From positions 62,001 to 126,000 of the forward strand of contig CAXKVR010000019.1 of assembly GCA_964058845.1 (NCBI GenBank): DNA of 64,000 nt. Direction: 5' to 3'. The notes under the pieces are model-generated. The model searched no databases. It was not told the origin of the DNA and saw nothing but the letters and a program-made list of their open reading frames with translations. Positions 48,434-58,853 of the stretch are shown here, piece after piece. This DNA is from Carex sylvatica (lineage: Eukaryota; Streptophyta; Magnoliopsida; Poales; Cyperaceae). The number at the start of each line of letters is the position of its first letter. Position 1 is the stretch's first letter. The position numbers and the translations under genes are program-made.

Positions 48434-49700
48434 TGTCTTTTATGTAGTTGCACCTGTTTAATTGAAAAATTATATTCTTCTTATTATTGAATTTCCTTAA
48501 TCTTTAATTGGAGATCAGGGCTTAATTTCAACCCCAACAAGGATTAGTTATATAACATAGTTGAACCTTTTCTCAATTGTTTTGGGGTTTTCCAGTATAA
48601 ATTAGTTATTCAACATGCTAAGAATTATTAACCCGGTAATAGCATTGTACATTTGTACAATTGCAGGGTCCCAATTGCATAATTATAGTATGTGCCTTCC
48701 TCTCTATGGCCTTTACCAAGTGTCTAACTACAAATTAAATGTTATCTTTTAATCCTTAAATATCTCTAAAAACGAGGTTTACATTTTTCTTTTGACCCTA
48801 TCGTTATCCAAAGTATCATTATGGTTAGCGTTTACATATAGTGTTTAACTAATAATATTTTCAAAATATTTAATAATTTTAATGGTCAGATGCTGTCTTA
48901 TGGTTTGAACTTTTGAAACCAGCAAGTTCCCGGTTCTCTTTTTTTGTCAAGCTGGCACCTAGCATTCCTGTGTTTCCATAAATCTGACATCTCGATTAAG
49001 TTTGATGGGATCAAAAATTCGTGATTCGAGTATAATTCGAGAATAATTTGGTACGATTAAGAACCAAAAAAAAAAATTCAAAAGAAACCCCCAAAAAAAA
49101 AACTAACATTTTTTTCCTTGTTTTTCTCGCGAATACTTCGTGACTCACATTTTATTTGCGAATATAACGTATTATAAGTTTTTTTGCGTTTTATCCGGAG
49201 TTCGCTTCAAAAACATAAAAAAAACGTTTAATACACAGATTATTCGCGAATTAAACACGTATATTATCACTGTGGTACGGATACTATAACTTTTGCTGGT
49301 ACGTTAACGGAGAATAGCTTGGGCCATAAATTAACAGATCAGAGTTGTCACCACAAACAAAATCAATTCATTTATCTTATTTAGCATATAATTTTCCTCT
49401 TTAATCATTCCATTCGCATAAATAAATTTTAATTTTTAGCCAACCCACCGTTTGTTGGAGTGTCAATTGAAGTTATTATAGAGGCTGTCAGCAGATACTG
49501 TCCGATTCGGATGAACGAGTTAATATATTCACTATTCGCATCTGCGCTTATTTAATTTTACCCGTATTTTAGTCTTATCGGTTAAAATTAGTAAGTATGA
49601 AACTAACGAATAATTATTAAATAAATTGATGACTTTGCATGATTTAATATTAAAATATTTCGTAAACACATTTTATGTATGTATAAATGTAATATAGGGT
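48434..49700. other. Intergenic sequence right of the MULE
   Basis: No gene or clear element was seen. Scattered TTCGCGAATA-type words near 49130-49250. Confidence 0.4.
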
Positions 49701-49704
49701 AAGG

Positions 49705-50100
49705 TTAAAATGTCTTAGTATTTGCGTGCTCCTACTATAATTCACACTTTTTTTTCTTTTTTAAAGTTTAATCAGTTAATTCAAACCGCTCAACGTAATC
49801 TCTTTATTAAAATATATTTGGATATCAAATTTTATGTTTTTAAAAAATCGATTACTATTTTTTAAAATATATATAAAGTCATTGTTTTTCATAGGATTTT
49901 AGAATATCTAAAAACAATAATTTTGAATCTGTATAAAAAATAGTAATTTTGTTTCAAAAGATATAAATTTTTGTCTGCAATTCTATTTTAATCGGAGATC
50001 ATGTTGGCCGATTCATATCGATTGTTTTGACTTTGAAAACGAAGATAAAGATTTGAAACATAATTTGACGTAAAAATAATAAAATATCTTAACCTACTCA
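49705..50100. mobile_element. Degenerate foldback element
   Basis: AATGTCTTAGTATTT near 49709 faces AATAAAATATCTTAACC near 50085. TTCAAACCGCTCAACGTAAT pairs loosely with ATCATGTTGGCCGATTCATA. The centre carries ACTATTTTTTAAAATATATA and its partner. It has the same plan as the elements at 1727 and 55740. No TSD was seen. Confidence 0.45.
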
Positions 50101-50551
50101 TTCTAAATTATCTTATAAAATAACTCTCATCTAGACCCTTGTATGTAAGCTAATAAAAAGAGTTTCATATCCGTTCATCCGAAGATTCTTGCTTTTCCTT
50201 TTATACTGAATAAGATGTGAATAAACCACCAAACCAGTTTGGTTCACAGTACTGTACCAGAGCATAGGCGTTGAACTCCAAAAGTCGTCTGAAGTTTCAG
50301 AAATGCAAGGACGTTCAAACCAAGTACAGGCGTTGAACGCTCCACAAAAAAAAAAAAAGTAAGCGTAAAAGCGTTGAATATTATGTTAGGAGGTTGCTGG
50401 TTGCAGCAAGATGTACTGGCGTCTGACGTACTGGAATTCCAAATAGGAGGCACTAGCGTGGTACATATGTGTGATGGATTTACAGTACAAAAGTAATTTA
50501 GAGAAGCTTTAATTCTCTATATTTCGAAATGGAATTCCAAGGCTTTAGTAA

Positions 50552-50852
50552 TAGGGAGTGAAAATGGTATAGATAATATTTAATCCGTATTGATGTGAAT
50601 ATCCAATATTCAAATATCCGTGTGGATAAAGATACTAATATGGTTTTATGTTTCAATTATCTGTAATGAATAGTAGATATATATCATATATTTTAATATA
50701 TATTATGAAAAATTTATGTTATTTACCATTATAATTAGACAAATATTACGAACTTTAATATATATTTTTATATTATTTTCATAAATATCTAATATGATCC
50801 GAACTCATATCCGTCTGATATCCGCTCCGTATCCGTTCCGTTTTCACCCCTA
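50552..50852. mobile_element. hAT-type MITE, GGATAC family, clean copy
   Basis: The perfect 8 bp TSD tttagtaa lies at 50544-50551 and 50853-50860. The ends are TAGGGAGTGAAAATGG and CCGTTTTCACCCCTA. TATCCGCTCCGTATCCG and similar words repeat near the ends. This copy fixes the superfamily for the copies at 1-879, 18883 and 29159. Confidence 0.9.
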
Positions 50853-50860
50853 TTTAGTAA

Positions 50861-51630
50861 GCATACTGTACTCCAAAGAAGTGCCACAGAGACCAGCAAA
50901 TAGGAGATGTACGAAGTTTAATTGACCTGGACAAATCTCTGACATGAACTGAATAGAGATAGAACCAATGCAAAATTTGGATCAATATCGATGCAACTCC
51001 TGGAATCTGTAATTGCTCATCTTTGTTTATATTTCTAATTTCTCCAATAAATTAGCTGTGTGAACGAATAACTTTTAAATTACTGTTCTTACTGGCATCT
51101 CTTAATCTCAGTACCGAGAGCAATCATTAAGTTCTCTCATGATCACACTTGAACATTCATTAATTCGGCCAATAACATGAATTCAACTAAAAATAAAATA
51201 TGTTCAGAGGTTGAATAACATGCGTTCGTTGTCTGCTATGCGCTAAAAACAAAAAATTATGGCCATCAAATATGCGATTTTTTAACAAGCTATGATACAA
51301 GTTCATTTCACATGGATAATTTGCTACCAAGGTATCCTAAGAAGACGTATGTAAAATTTAAAATAGTATATATCCTTTACTATTAAATGCACGTATAAAT
51401 TATTCGAGTGCACGAGCTCATCTGTCCAGACGACATCTGGGTTGTCCATCAATTCATCGCGTCCGTTGATCAGTAAATTGGATCCTTACACATCTACATC
51501 TGTTGCGTGTTGTCAACCGTGTACAAGTTCATATTTAGTGAAAACCGGACCCGCCAGAAGGCGTGTTATTCGGTGTGGTCTCTTCTTTCTGATACAGAAT
51601 ACGGGTGATTTAATATATTTTATTCTCCGG
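50861..51630. other. Intergenic sequence, nothing recognised
   Basis: No terminal repeats or family-like frames were seen. GC content rises after 51400 towards the tandem-duplicated block. Confidence 0.4.
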
Positions 51631-51631
51631 T

Positions 51632-51790
51632 GTCGTGGCGTCTTTTAAATGGACGTATTGAGCCGTTGTCCAAAACACACATTGCCCGCTCCATTTAATC
51701 TAGACCGTTCATCAAATGAATCTGAGCCATTGATCCGTGATCGGTTGTTTCTGTCGTGGCGTCTTTTAAGTGGACATGTTGCACTGTCCC
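51632..51790. repeat. Direct repeat, 121 bp period
   Basis: GTCGTGGCGTCTTTTAA with A/G then TGGAC occurs at 51632 and 51753. The text between is GC-richer with several CGTTCATC/GATCCGTGATC words. Confidence 0.7.
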
Positions 51791-51864
51791 GCACCATTAG
51801 AAATCGGCTATAAATACAGGACCCCCCTTGCCATTTTGTCTGCCATCCACCACAAACCTTACAC

Positions 51865-52830
51865 TTGTGCTTTGTCTGTTTCTCTTCGTGCATTTGGGAA
51901 GGCGGTTGGTATTTGCGGTCCAGAGTAGTTGCCATTTTTATAAGGCTATAGAACCTGGAGCGCAAGTATATATTGTTGTCATTCCATAAATTGAATGTCT
52001 TTATGGATTTTTTTTTACCTCTGTAACGTTCGTCAGCCAGCAAAGGTTACATCCTCTGATGAGGAGGCTCCAATAGGCGGGCATTGTGCGAGGGTGCGCT
52101 GTAAGTTTTGTTGGTTGAAAGAATGTTACAAAGGGGATTGCCGTACATATCCCTTCATCGTTTTTCTTCACCATGAATTGTTGTCACATCAAGTACTCAA
52201 TTCCTATAACATTAAGTACCTTCTTCAGCTATGTCTTTTGCTGTAGGCATGACATTTGACAAGGAGAGCTTGCTGTTTTAGGAAGTGAGGACTTAGCGTG
52301 CGTAACTAGGTCAATATCATTACCTGTAAGCAAATCCTTACTTTCATCTTTATCGGGCTATAAATCCTAATGAGTCACTGTTTCATTTTTGTTAAGGCTT
52401 AGGGTATGTAATTTAATACTTTTGTGTGCGTTGTGCTTTGTCTGCCTCTCTTGTTGCATGTGGAAAGGCGGTTGATATTTGTGGTTCAGGGTTCTCGCCA
52501 TTTTTGTAAGGCTGCAGGACCTGGATCGTAAATATTTTACTGCCATTCCAAAAATTGCATGTTTGTTTATTTGTTATTTATTTATTTATGTACCTTTTTT
52601 CACCTTTGTAACTTTGTTTAGCCAACAAATTTTAGAAGAGTTAGTGATGAGCGTCTATGTAAAATGGCATTGCCCTTTGTTTTGTTTAGCAATTAGCGAC
52701 TCGTGCGTTGCAAAACACTGTGGTTGACTGAACAATACAAAGGTCATTGCCATTTACATAGACGCTGATCGCTTTTTTTCTCTAAGAATTCGCGATGGTC
52801 TTTGCCGTAGGCATGACATCTGAGGAGGAG
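51865..52830. repeat. Tandem duplication, about 566 bp unit
   Basis: Copy 1 starts TTGTGCTTTGTCTGTTTCTC at 51865 and copy 2 TTGTGCTTTGTCTGCCTCTC at 52431. Matching blocks follow in the same order: GGAAGGCGGTTGGTATTTG / GGAAAGGCGGTTGATATTTG, TGCCATTTTTATAAGGC / CGCCATTTTTGTAAGGC, and GTAGGCATGACATTTGA (52235) / GTAGGCATGACATCTGA (52806). The centre of copy 2 is replaced by a small palindrome. Frames in both copies do not agree, so it is probably non-coding. Confidence 0.8.
52645..52771. repeat. Palindrome embedded in tandem copy 2, with an inverted Helitron-like end word
   Basis: GCGTCTATGTAAAATGGCAT at 52651 is mirrored by TGCCATTTACATAGACGC ending at 52765, each followed inward by a CCTTTGT/ACAAAGG pair. 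Between the arms, ATTAGCGACTCGTGCGTTGC (about 52691-52710) is on the reverse strand nearly the same as the Helitron-like terminus at 55702-55720. Confidence 0.75.
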
Positions 52831-53371
52831 GTTCTTCAAGTGATATGAATTTAACACTTAAAAGAGTGCAAGTTTTATGTTATTTTGTAAGGCATTTGAA
52901 GAAATATATTATTCTCGTTATATGTTATTTTGTAAGGCATATGAAGAAAACTGATGTGAGACGTTGTAAATAGGGAACGGACATATCGGACGTGGCAAAT
53001 AGGATGTATCTCAGCGGAGACTTTCCCGATTAAAAAGGCTGATCATTTATCCTCAATTCGTAACTGATCATACCATTGTGGACAATTTCATCCTGGTCTT
53101 CATCTCGGTCTCTGCATGATAACATGAGCGAAACAGCTTTTCTACTTTATTGACGTGTCAGGTTCGGGTGAGGTTGCGTTCATAGAGCGAAGGACAGTTC
53201 TTAGTCACGAACGTTCAGTACTTCAAAAATCAAATTTGGTACGAAAGTGCCGTTTCACTGATTCAAATTTACCTTTTTTATCGTCTGTTGACTGGAGCCT
53301 CATACCTTAAATGACGTAGTAGTCCATTTAATAAGTAGTAGTATATTTAAAAGCGAGAACCAGGCAAAACG

Positions 53372-53590
53372 AAATTCGTATCCTCTACATTAACTCAAAA
53401 AGGAATCTTTTGAGTTAATATATCTGAACCATCCGATCAGCTTTAAGATCCGTGTGAGTCAGATCTGCACAAATTTTAAAGACCCCTTATGTTATAGGCA
53501 GAGGCCGGATGGGCTCCGTTTTTAATCAGACGATCCATATCTATTAACTGAAAAGATTCTCTTTTGAGTTAATGCAAACGATGCGGACTC
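53372..53590. mobile_element. MULE-type MITE, GTATCCTCTGC family
   Basis: The 9 bp TSD is ggcaaaacg (53363-53371) against ggcgaaacg (53591-53599). The ends are AAATTCGTATCCTCTACATT and AATGCAAACGATGCGGACTC, each with inward ATTAACTC/GAGTTAAT double hairpins. It closely matches the uninterrupted form of 19230-19881. Confidence 0.85.
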
Positions 53591-53599
53591 GGCGAAACG

Positions 53600-55684
53600 T
53601 CCTACCCTTTTCATTCTCTATAAAATATCTCCTACTTTGTTTGGTTTTTCTTGTTTGTCTCCGAACAAATAAAATATTTGACAAGATTTTGGTGGTAGTT
53701 TGTTCTGTTCTTCGTTTGTTCGAATTGAATTCATTTTTTTATGGTTTTTGCCCTTAAGCTTTTGGTTTTCTTATTTGAAATCTGAAATACCTTTTGTGTT
53801 TTTTTTTGTTTCTTTTTGTCCATTTCTGTCTTGATACTTGCTTCTAAGTCAGAAATATTTTTTACCAGAGGGTATATATGATATGAAAAATCTAATTTTG
53901 TCGTACCACCTTAGGTTTTTATACGTGAAATCTATTTTCAATCGTAGAAATAATAATATTTTTGCAAGATTTATATTTCATTAATGTTACATAATGGTCA
54001 TAGTACGTAGGAAATCAAGTGTGAAGAAAAATGCTAATGTAACGTTGGGAAGATAAATATTGAATTAGTAAGTTCATCTCTATAGCTTCGAAGGGACCTT
54101 GTTTGTTGAAATTTAATTGATGGCTCTTTTGTTCATGTAGGCGATTTGAAACAATGCATTGCATTTTTTGCAATTAGGCTGAGGTTTATAATACACAAGG
54201 CTCATTTCAGTTATTTAAATAACAACATTCGATTTATAATTAAAAAACAACATAATGGGCTGAGTCTGTCGAATTCAATTTTTCAAGCTGCATTCAGTCA
54301 GTCGAAGGTATATATTATATTATGGATGTATGGAATTTTTCGATATGCTGCCTTGATGTATGAGCTCATTTTATATTATGGATAAGATTTGCGTGTTAAA
54401 TATTTATTTTCATTTTTTGAGAAAATTGTGTGTTAATATTTGGTGCTTTGGGAATTTTATATGGATGTTTGCAATGTTGAGACGTCAATTTTAATGTATT
54501 ATATTAATGGATGGTTTATCTGTCTATTTGGAGACGATGATTTCACTTTGAAATCGAGAAAATATGAGATTTGTCTTGTGAAATAGTTACTAAAATGAAA
54601 TTGATTAAAATGAAATTGATGTATGAACTGTTAATTGAGAAAAATAGTGTTTCAATTAAGGTTCAGCCTTGACTATGGCGTGTGTGCAAATTGTTTTACG
54701 TGCTCCAGATGTATGCAGGGGGAATAATGGGAATGAATGCATATGCATATGCATTTTTTTTATTGTTAATGCATATGCATTAAGTGGTCAAAGATCTCCA
54801 AATCCAAGTGATCTTTTGGACATTTATTGCTGAATAGAAAGCTAACAACCAGCTTTAATTTGGGATCTGAAGAGAAGTAAAGTTCTCTTAATTTGAAATT
54901 TTCCGTTAGAGGAAAATCGAAATGCATATGGAGATGTTTTGAATGAGAGAAGATTTGTCAGGTGCTTGGCAAAAGTTCACAAACGAGGCCTACGATACTT
55001 CTGGTGTCAATTATGAATGAAACTTGTTGGCCCAACCCACACTTTTTCTGTCAAAAAGCCCAAGGATACTGAATGGTGCATGGTGAAAGGCCGTAATTAC
55101 ACATGTCTGAGGAAAATACACAAATTATGTGGTGAAAGCCCGTTATTACAGATATTATAATTTGAGTGGAAGATGCTATGCATAATATGAGTTCAAACAT
55201 TAGAACGGAAAGAACCAATTCTCATATGTAATCCATAAGAAACCTGACGAACGGTTGACAAAATGGTTGGTCAGCTAAAAATAAAAATAAGAGAGCATCG
55301 AAAATAAGCCTAATTTAGATAGCCCCAACTATGAACATCACTTGACTCCGGGCAGAAGCATAGTTGGACAGGGCTGATATTATGTGGCAATTAGTGAAGA
55401 AAAAAAAATATTAACATATATAATTTCAATTGATGGAAGATAGCGACATTAGAATTTGATTTTTATGTCACAATAACCTATTTTTGAAGGCCTATGAAAA
55501 AGTACATCAGCTCACGTTTATCATCACAATAAATAAACATAAGGCAATTGATTATGTTCAAGGTATCAAGTAACTGTCAATTTAATAAGCAATAGTGCAT
55601 TTAATAATGTATTGTCAAATAATTTAGTTGCTCTACGTTTTTTTCGATCCACGTTGCAAAACACGGTTCTTTAAAAGGGGACTT
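53600..55684. other. Intergenic sequence, possible body of a Helitron-like element
   Basis: TTT-rich stretches and several short frames, none with a known domain. A 17-18 bp palindrome of ATGCATATGCAT words lies at 54738-54782. If the terminus at 55724 belongs to a Helitron, part of this stretch would be its body; no Rep/helicase coding was seen and no 5' end was identified. Confidence 0.35.
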
Positions 55685-55724
55685 AATTTGACTGCCCATG
55701 TCAACGCACGGGTCGCTAACTAGT
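55685..55724 (+). mobile_element. Helitron-like 3' terminus
   Basis: CCCATG (55695-55700) and CACGGG (55707-55712) form a short hairpin with one mismatch, followed 12 nt later by the terminal CTAGT (55720-55724) and a T. A GC-rich hairpin 10-12 nt before CTRRT is the known Helitron 3' end. The 5' TC end is not identified. Confidence 0.5.
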
Positions 55725-55739
55725 TTATCTAAAGAGAAG

Positions 55740-56045
55740 GATTAAAATGATATCTTTCATGTCTTATTGTGTTTCACATTTTTTATCTTTGTTGTTAAAA
55801 TTTAAACAATCATTCCAAATTGCTAAACATAATCTCCATATTAAAATATACTTGGAGATCAGATTTTTTATTTTTTTATTTTTTTTACTATTTTTTTAAA
55901 TTGGTACAAAAATATAACATTTGATCTACAAACATATTTTAATATCGAGATAATGTTAAACAGTTGAAATCGACTGTTTGAATTTAAAAAATAAAAATAA
56001 AGAATGTGAGAAACATTGAACCATAAAAGACAAGAGCCATTTGAA
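55740..56045. mobile_element. Degenerate foldback element
   Basis: ATGTCTTATTGTGTTTCACA near 55759 faces TGTGAGAAACATTGAACCAT near 56005. ATAATCTCCATATTAAAATA pairs with ATTTTAATATCGAGATAAT. Inner AAATTTAAACAATC has its partner near 55970. The overall plan is the same as 1727 and 49705. No TSD was settled. Confidence 0.6.
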
Positions 56046-56239
56046 CCATCCAGTATTATAAATACAAACATACAAAAGAATAAAGACGGGCAACATAGCA
56101 ATTCCTTATCAAGAATTTGTAGGACACCAGAATATCGAACCATGAATGAAGGCATGCATGAGAGAAACATATTGGCTAATGAATAATTGTGAGGCCCTCA
56201 TTGAGACCGAACTTATGCCTGTGCTCGAGAGATGGATGT

Positions 56240-56731
56240 TCATACACTGATATGGGGTGTTTGGATTCTCAAGAAAAGAGGAGCAGTGGTGGTCCCCACG
56301 GATCGCCCAGATCCCACAAGTGAATAGAAAGTTAGATTGACATTGAATCTAACCTGAATCGTTCCATCTATCCTCCTGATCAGAAGAAATTTGATTTCAA
56401 ACTCCATAAAGTTAAGATGCTCAAACTCTAACTCATATTTCAAAAAACAAAAAAAAATATTCTTATCCGACAATCGCTGCATATGTAAAATCATGGCTAC
56501 AATTCGCTTATAAATGATCTGACAACCGTTGCATAAAACAACAGCTGCTCGAGGTACTTGTATGGTACAATTCTGAATAATATGCTGTACACTGATATCT
56601 TGTATGTACGGTATAATATCTCCTGTCACTTTCTGGAAATCATAACAATATAGTAATAAAATCATGGCTATTGGTCGTCGCAGTTTTGTAATGTCTTGTA
56701 AATTTGCACAAAGACCAAAAATGTTTTTCAT
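56240..56731 (-). CDS. Unidentified 163-codon reading frame
   Basis: This is the longest uninterrupted non-repetitive frame in the window apart from the IQD C-terminal exon. It starts MKNIFGLCANLQDITKLRRP and ends TTAPLFLRIQTPHISV. It is Ile/Leu-rich with several Cys (positions about 8, 29, 54, 67, 70) and contains YCYDF and VVLCNGCQIIYKR. I recognise no domain. No flanking intron signals or promoter were picked, and codon use is A/T-ended like the background. It may be an eroded gene or transposon fragment, or simply chance. Confidence 0.15.
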   Translation of the reverse strand: MKNIFGLCANLQDITKLRRPIAMILLLYCYDFQKVTGDIIPYIQDISVQHIIQNCTIQVPRAAVVLCNGCQIIYKRIVAMILHMQRLSDKNIFFCFLKYELEFEHLNFMEFEIKFLLIRRIDGTIQVRFNVNLTFYSLVGSGRSVGTTTAPLFLRIQTPHISV

Positions 56732-56739
56732 AGTCGTTA

Positions 56740-58844
56740 ATTCAACTATTCAAGCATAGTATTTCCCCAAATTTTTAATTATAATTAAAAAAAAATCAAA
56801 ACATTTCAAAAAATATCAAGATCTCTAAGTCAATCTACAACTTCATTTTTGAGAGACCGCAAATTAATTTGAAGACCTCTTAAAAACCTAAATATATTTA
56901 ATATTACAGTACATTTTTTATTTTTGGAGGACTGCCAAGTCAATCTGTGACTTCCCAAGAATAAGGCCACATATTGGTTTATTTGATTTTTTTTTTTAAT
57001 ATGATATAAATAAAAATTTCGGTTGTATTTCGTTAGTAGTTTCCAATTTTTTTCCTCCTGGTTTTACTGACCAAGTCATATTTGTGAATATTTTATGGAT
57101 TCAAGAGAGCGGATTAGTTAGCAGTTTCTGCAAAATTAGTGAATACTGAGGCTCTGAAATGTGTACTCCGAGTTTATAAATTATGAATTTGTAGGAGTCA
57201 CATCTGATCTCAGTATAGCATTTTGTGGGGCAGTACGTCGATGACTTTTATATTCCAATCCATTGGTAAAGGGTAAAGCTTATGATTATGTTCTATTGAT
57301 CAACATATGCATAATTTTGTTCTTGATTGATAAGAATCGAACCTTATTGCATATGGTTTCATAAAAAACAATTAAACCACAGTTCCACAATACATAGTTA
57401 ATATTTACATATTAAATTAAAAAAAAAGAACGTTACGATGTAATCTCATGAGCTATGACTAATTTAATAACATCTAGGCAGTTTGAATTTGATCTCAATT
57501 AAATATCTTTGCATATATTGGGTTAGAATATAACAGCTCACATGGTTTTGACTACATGAGAAAACCTTGAAGGGGTGCCATAAATGGCATAGATTCTGGA
57601 CCTCGTAATACCTAGCCTCCAAGGCAACCCGGCACATTATGTGGGGCCCAATGTGTATAGTGTGGGCCCATTTGTGGGCTATTGGTCTAATCAGAAAGGC
57701 TACCCCACTCCAGGACTTTGATTATCTATGCGTTCGTACAAATATCATTAATATATCTGTTATAGAAACTTAAATGCTATCCATGTTTTGTTGTCATTAA
57801 CAACTGTTTCTGTCTGTTGCAGTGGTTGTGGAATTCACCAAAAAAATGTTTCATTATTTAATAAGTGCTTAAAATCTATTGAAAATATAATGTCATTAGT
57901 TTTGAATTGTTTGCATAACAGTTCTCGGTGCAAAGTCTATGCCAGGTCGGTATATCGTCGAATGTTTATGATATCGGCTTCCTCATTGTGCTACAATGCA
58001 AATTGCTAAAACACCATACTCGTAAGTCATAAGTCGTAACAATTATATTCAGAGTTATAAATAGCTAGCTATAGCTACATAACAAATGCGCTATAACTTT
58101 TTCAGATCTCAAAAGCTATAACGCTACCGCTTTTTTTTATAATGATTTTAAATAGCTAGTTATGGTTGCACTATCTCTTTTTCAGACCTTAAAAGCTATA
58201 ACGCTATAATCGCTGTTTAGAACCTTAATTATATTAGATTAAATTTAATTAAGAACAGGAACAGGAAGGGGCCCCTAAAATGGTCTCATGGGAACAGGAT
58301 ATATATGACACGCATTAAAAGGAGAAAGAGGAATCATGTGAATCTTGTTCGAGGGAAGACACTGCATTAAAATAATTTAAATAAATTATCTCTTCAGACG
58401 GGATGTTTTCTGAATTTATGAGGGATGCTACAGTGTATCGAAATTTGAATGTGAAATCCGTGTACCACAGTACCTCTGCTTGAATTCAGGCATTCAGCAA
58501 ATGAAATGGAAATGAAATGCCGTTACTTAAATGCACGAGTGATGTAGACTGACCAAGAAAGGGAGGTGTAATTGCTCTGTCCAATGGTGAATATTGATTG
58601 TGAATTAGACTTATTTGTGTATATCTCTCTGGAAAGAAACACATGCACATGTGTCTGACTACATAGATGGCGCACATTTGCGAAATTTTCTCTCTTAAGG
58701 AAAGATAAACCCTTCACAAAAGCATGGCGTGTCAAGCAGATATTTATATTCGGTCCCACCGGATCCATTTGTGCAAAACCTGACAAATTTCACAAAACAA
58801 AATTACAGCGCCGAAGATAGTATTTATCCGCGCTTAGTCGGGCG
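56740..58844. other. Intergenic sequence with a short internal repeat
   Basis: No gene is supported. TTTTTCAGATCTCAAAAGCT (about 58098) and TTTTTCAGACCTTAAAAGCT (about 58179), both followed by ATAACGCTA, form an 81 bp-spaced repeat in an AGCTAGCTATAG-rich stretch, possibly the core of a worn hAT MITE. The frame at 57788-58009 has no motif. Confidence 0.4.
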
Positions 58845-58853
58845 CATATTAAG

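Noticed and set aside
50240..50460. Repeated GGCGTTGAAC words suggesting a small hairpin RNA
   Set aside because: The repeats are direct rather than inverted and do not form a convincing miRNA-like stem.
51645..52043. 132-codon minus-strand frame with C-x-x-C-like pairs (HKCKVCGGW)
   Set aside because: It spans the border of the tandem duplication, the second copy does not keep the frame, and no zinc-finger family spacing fits.
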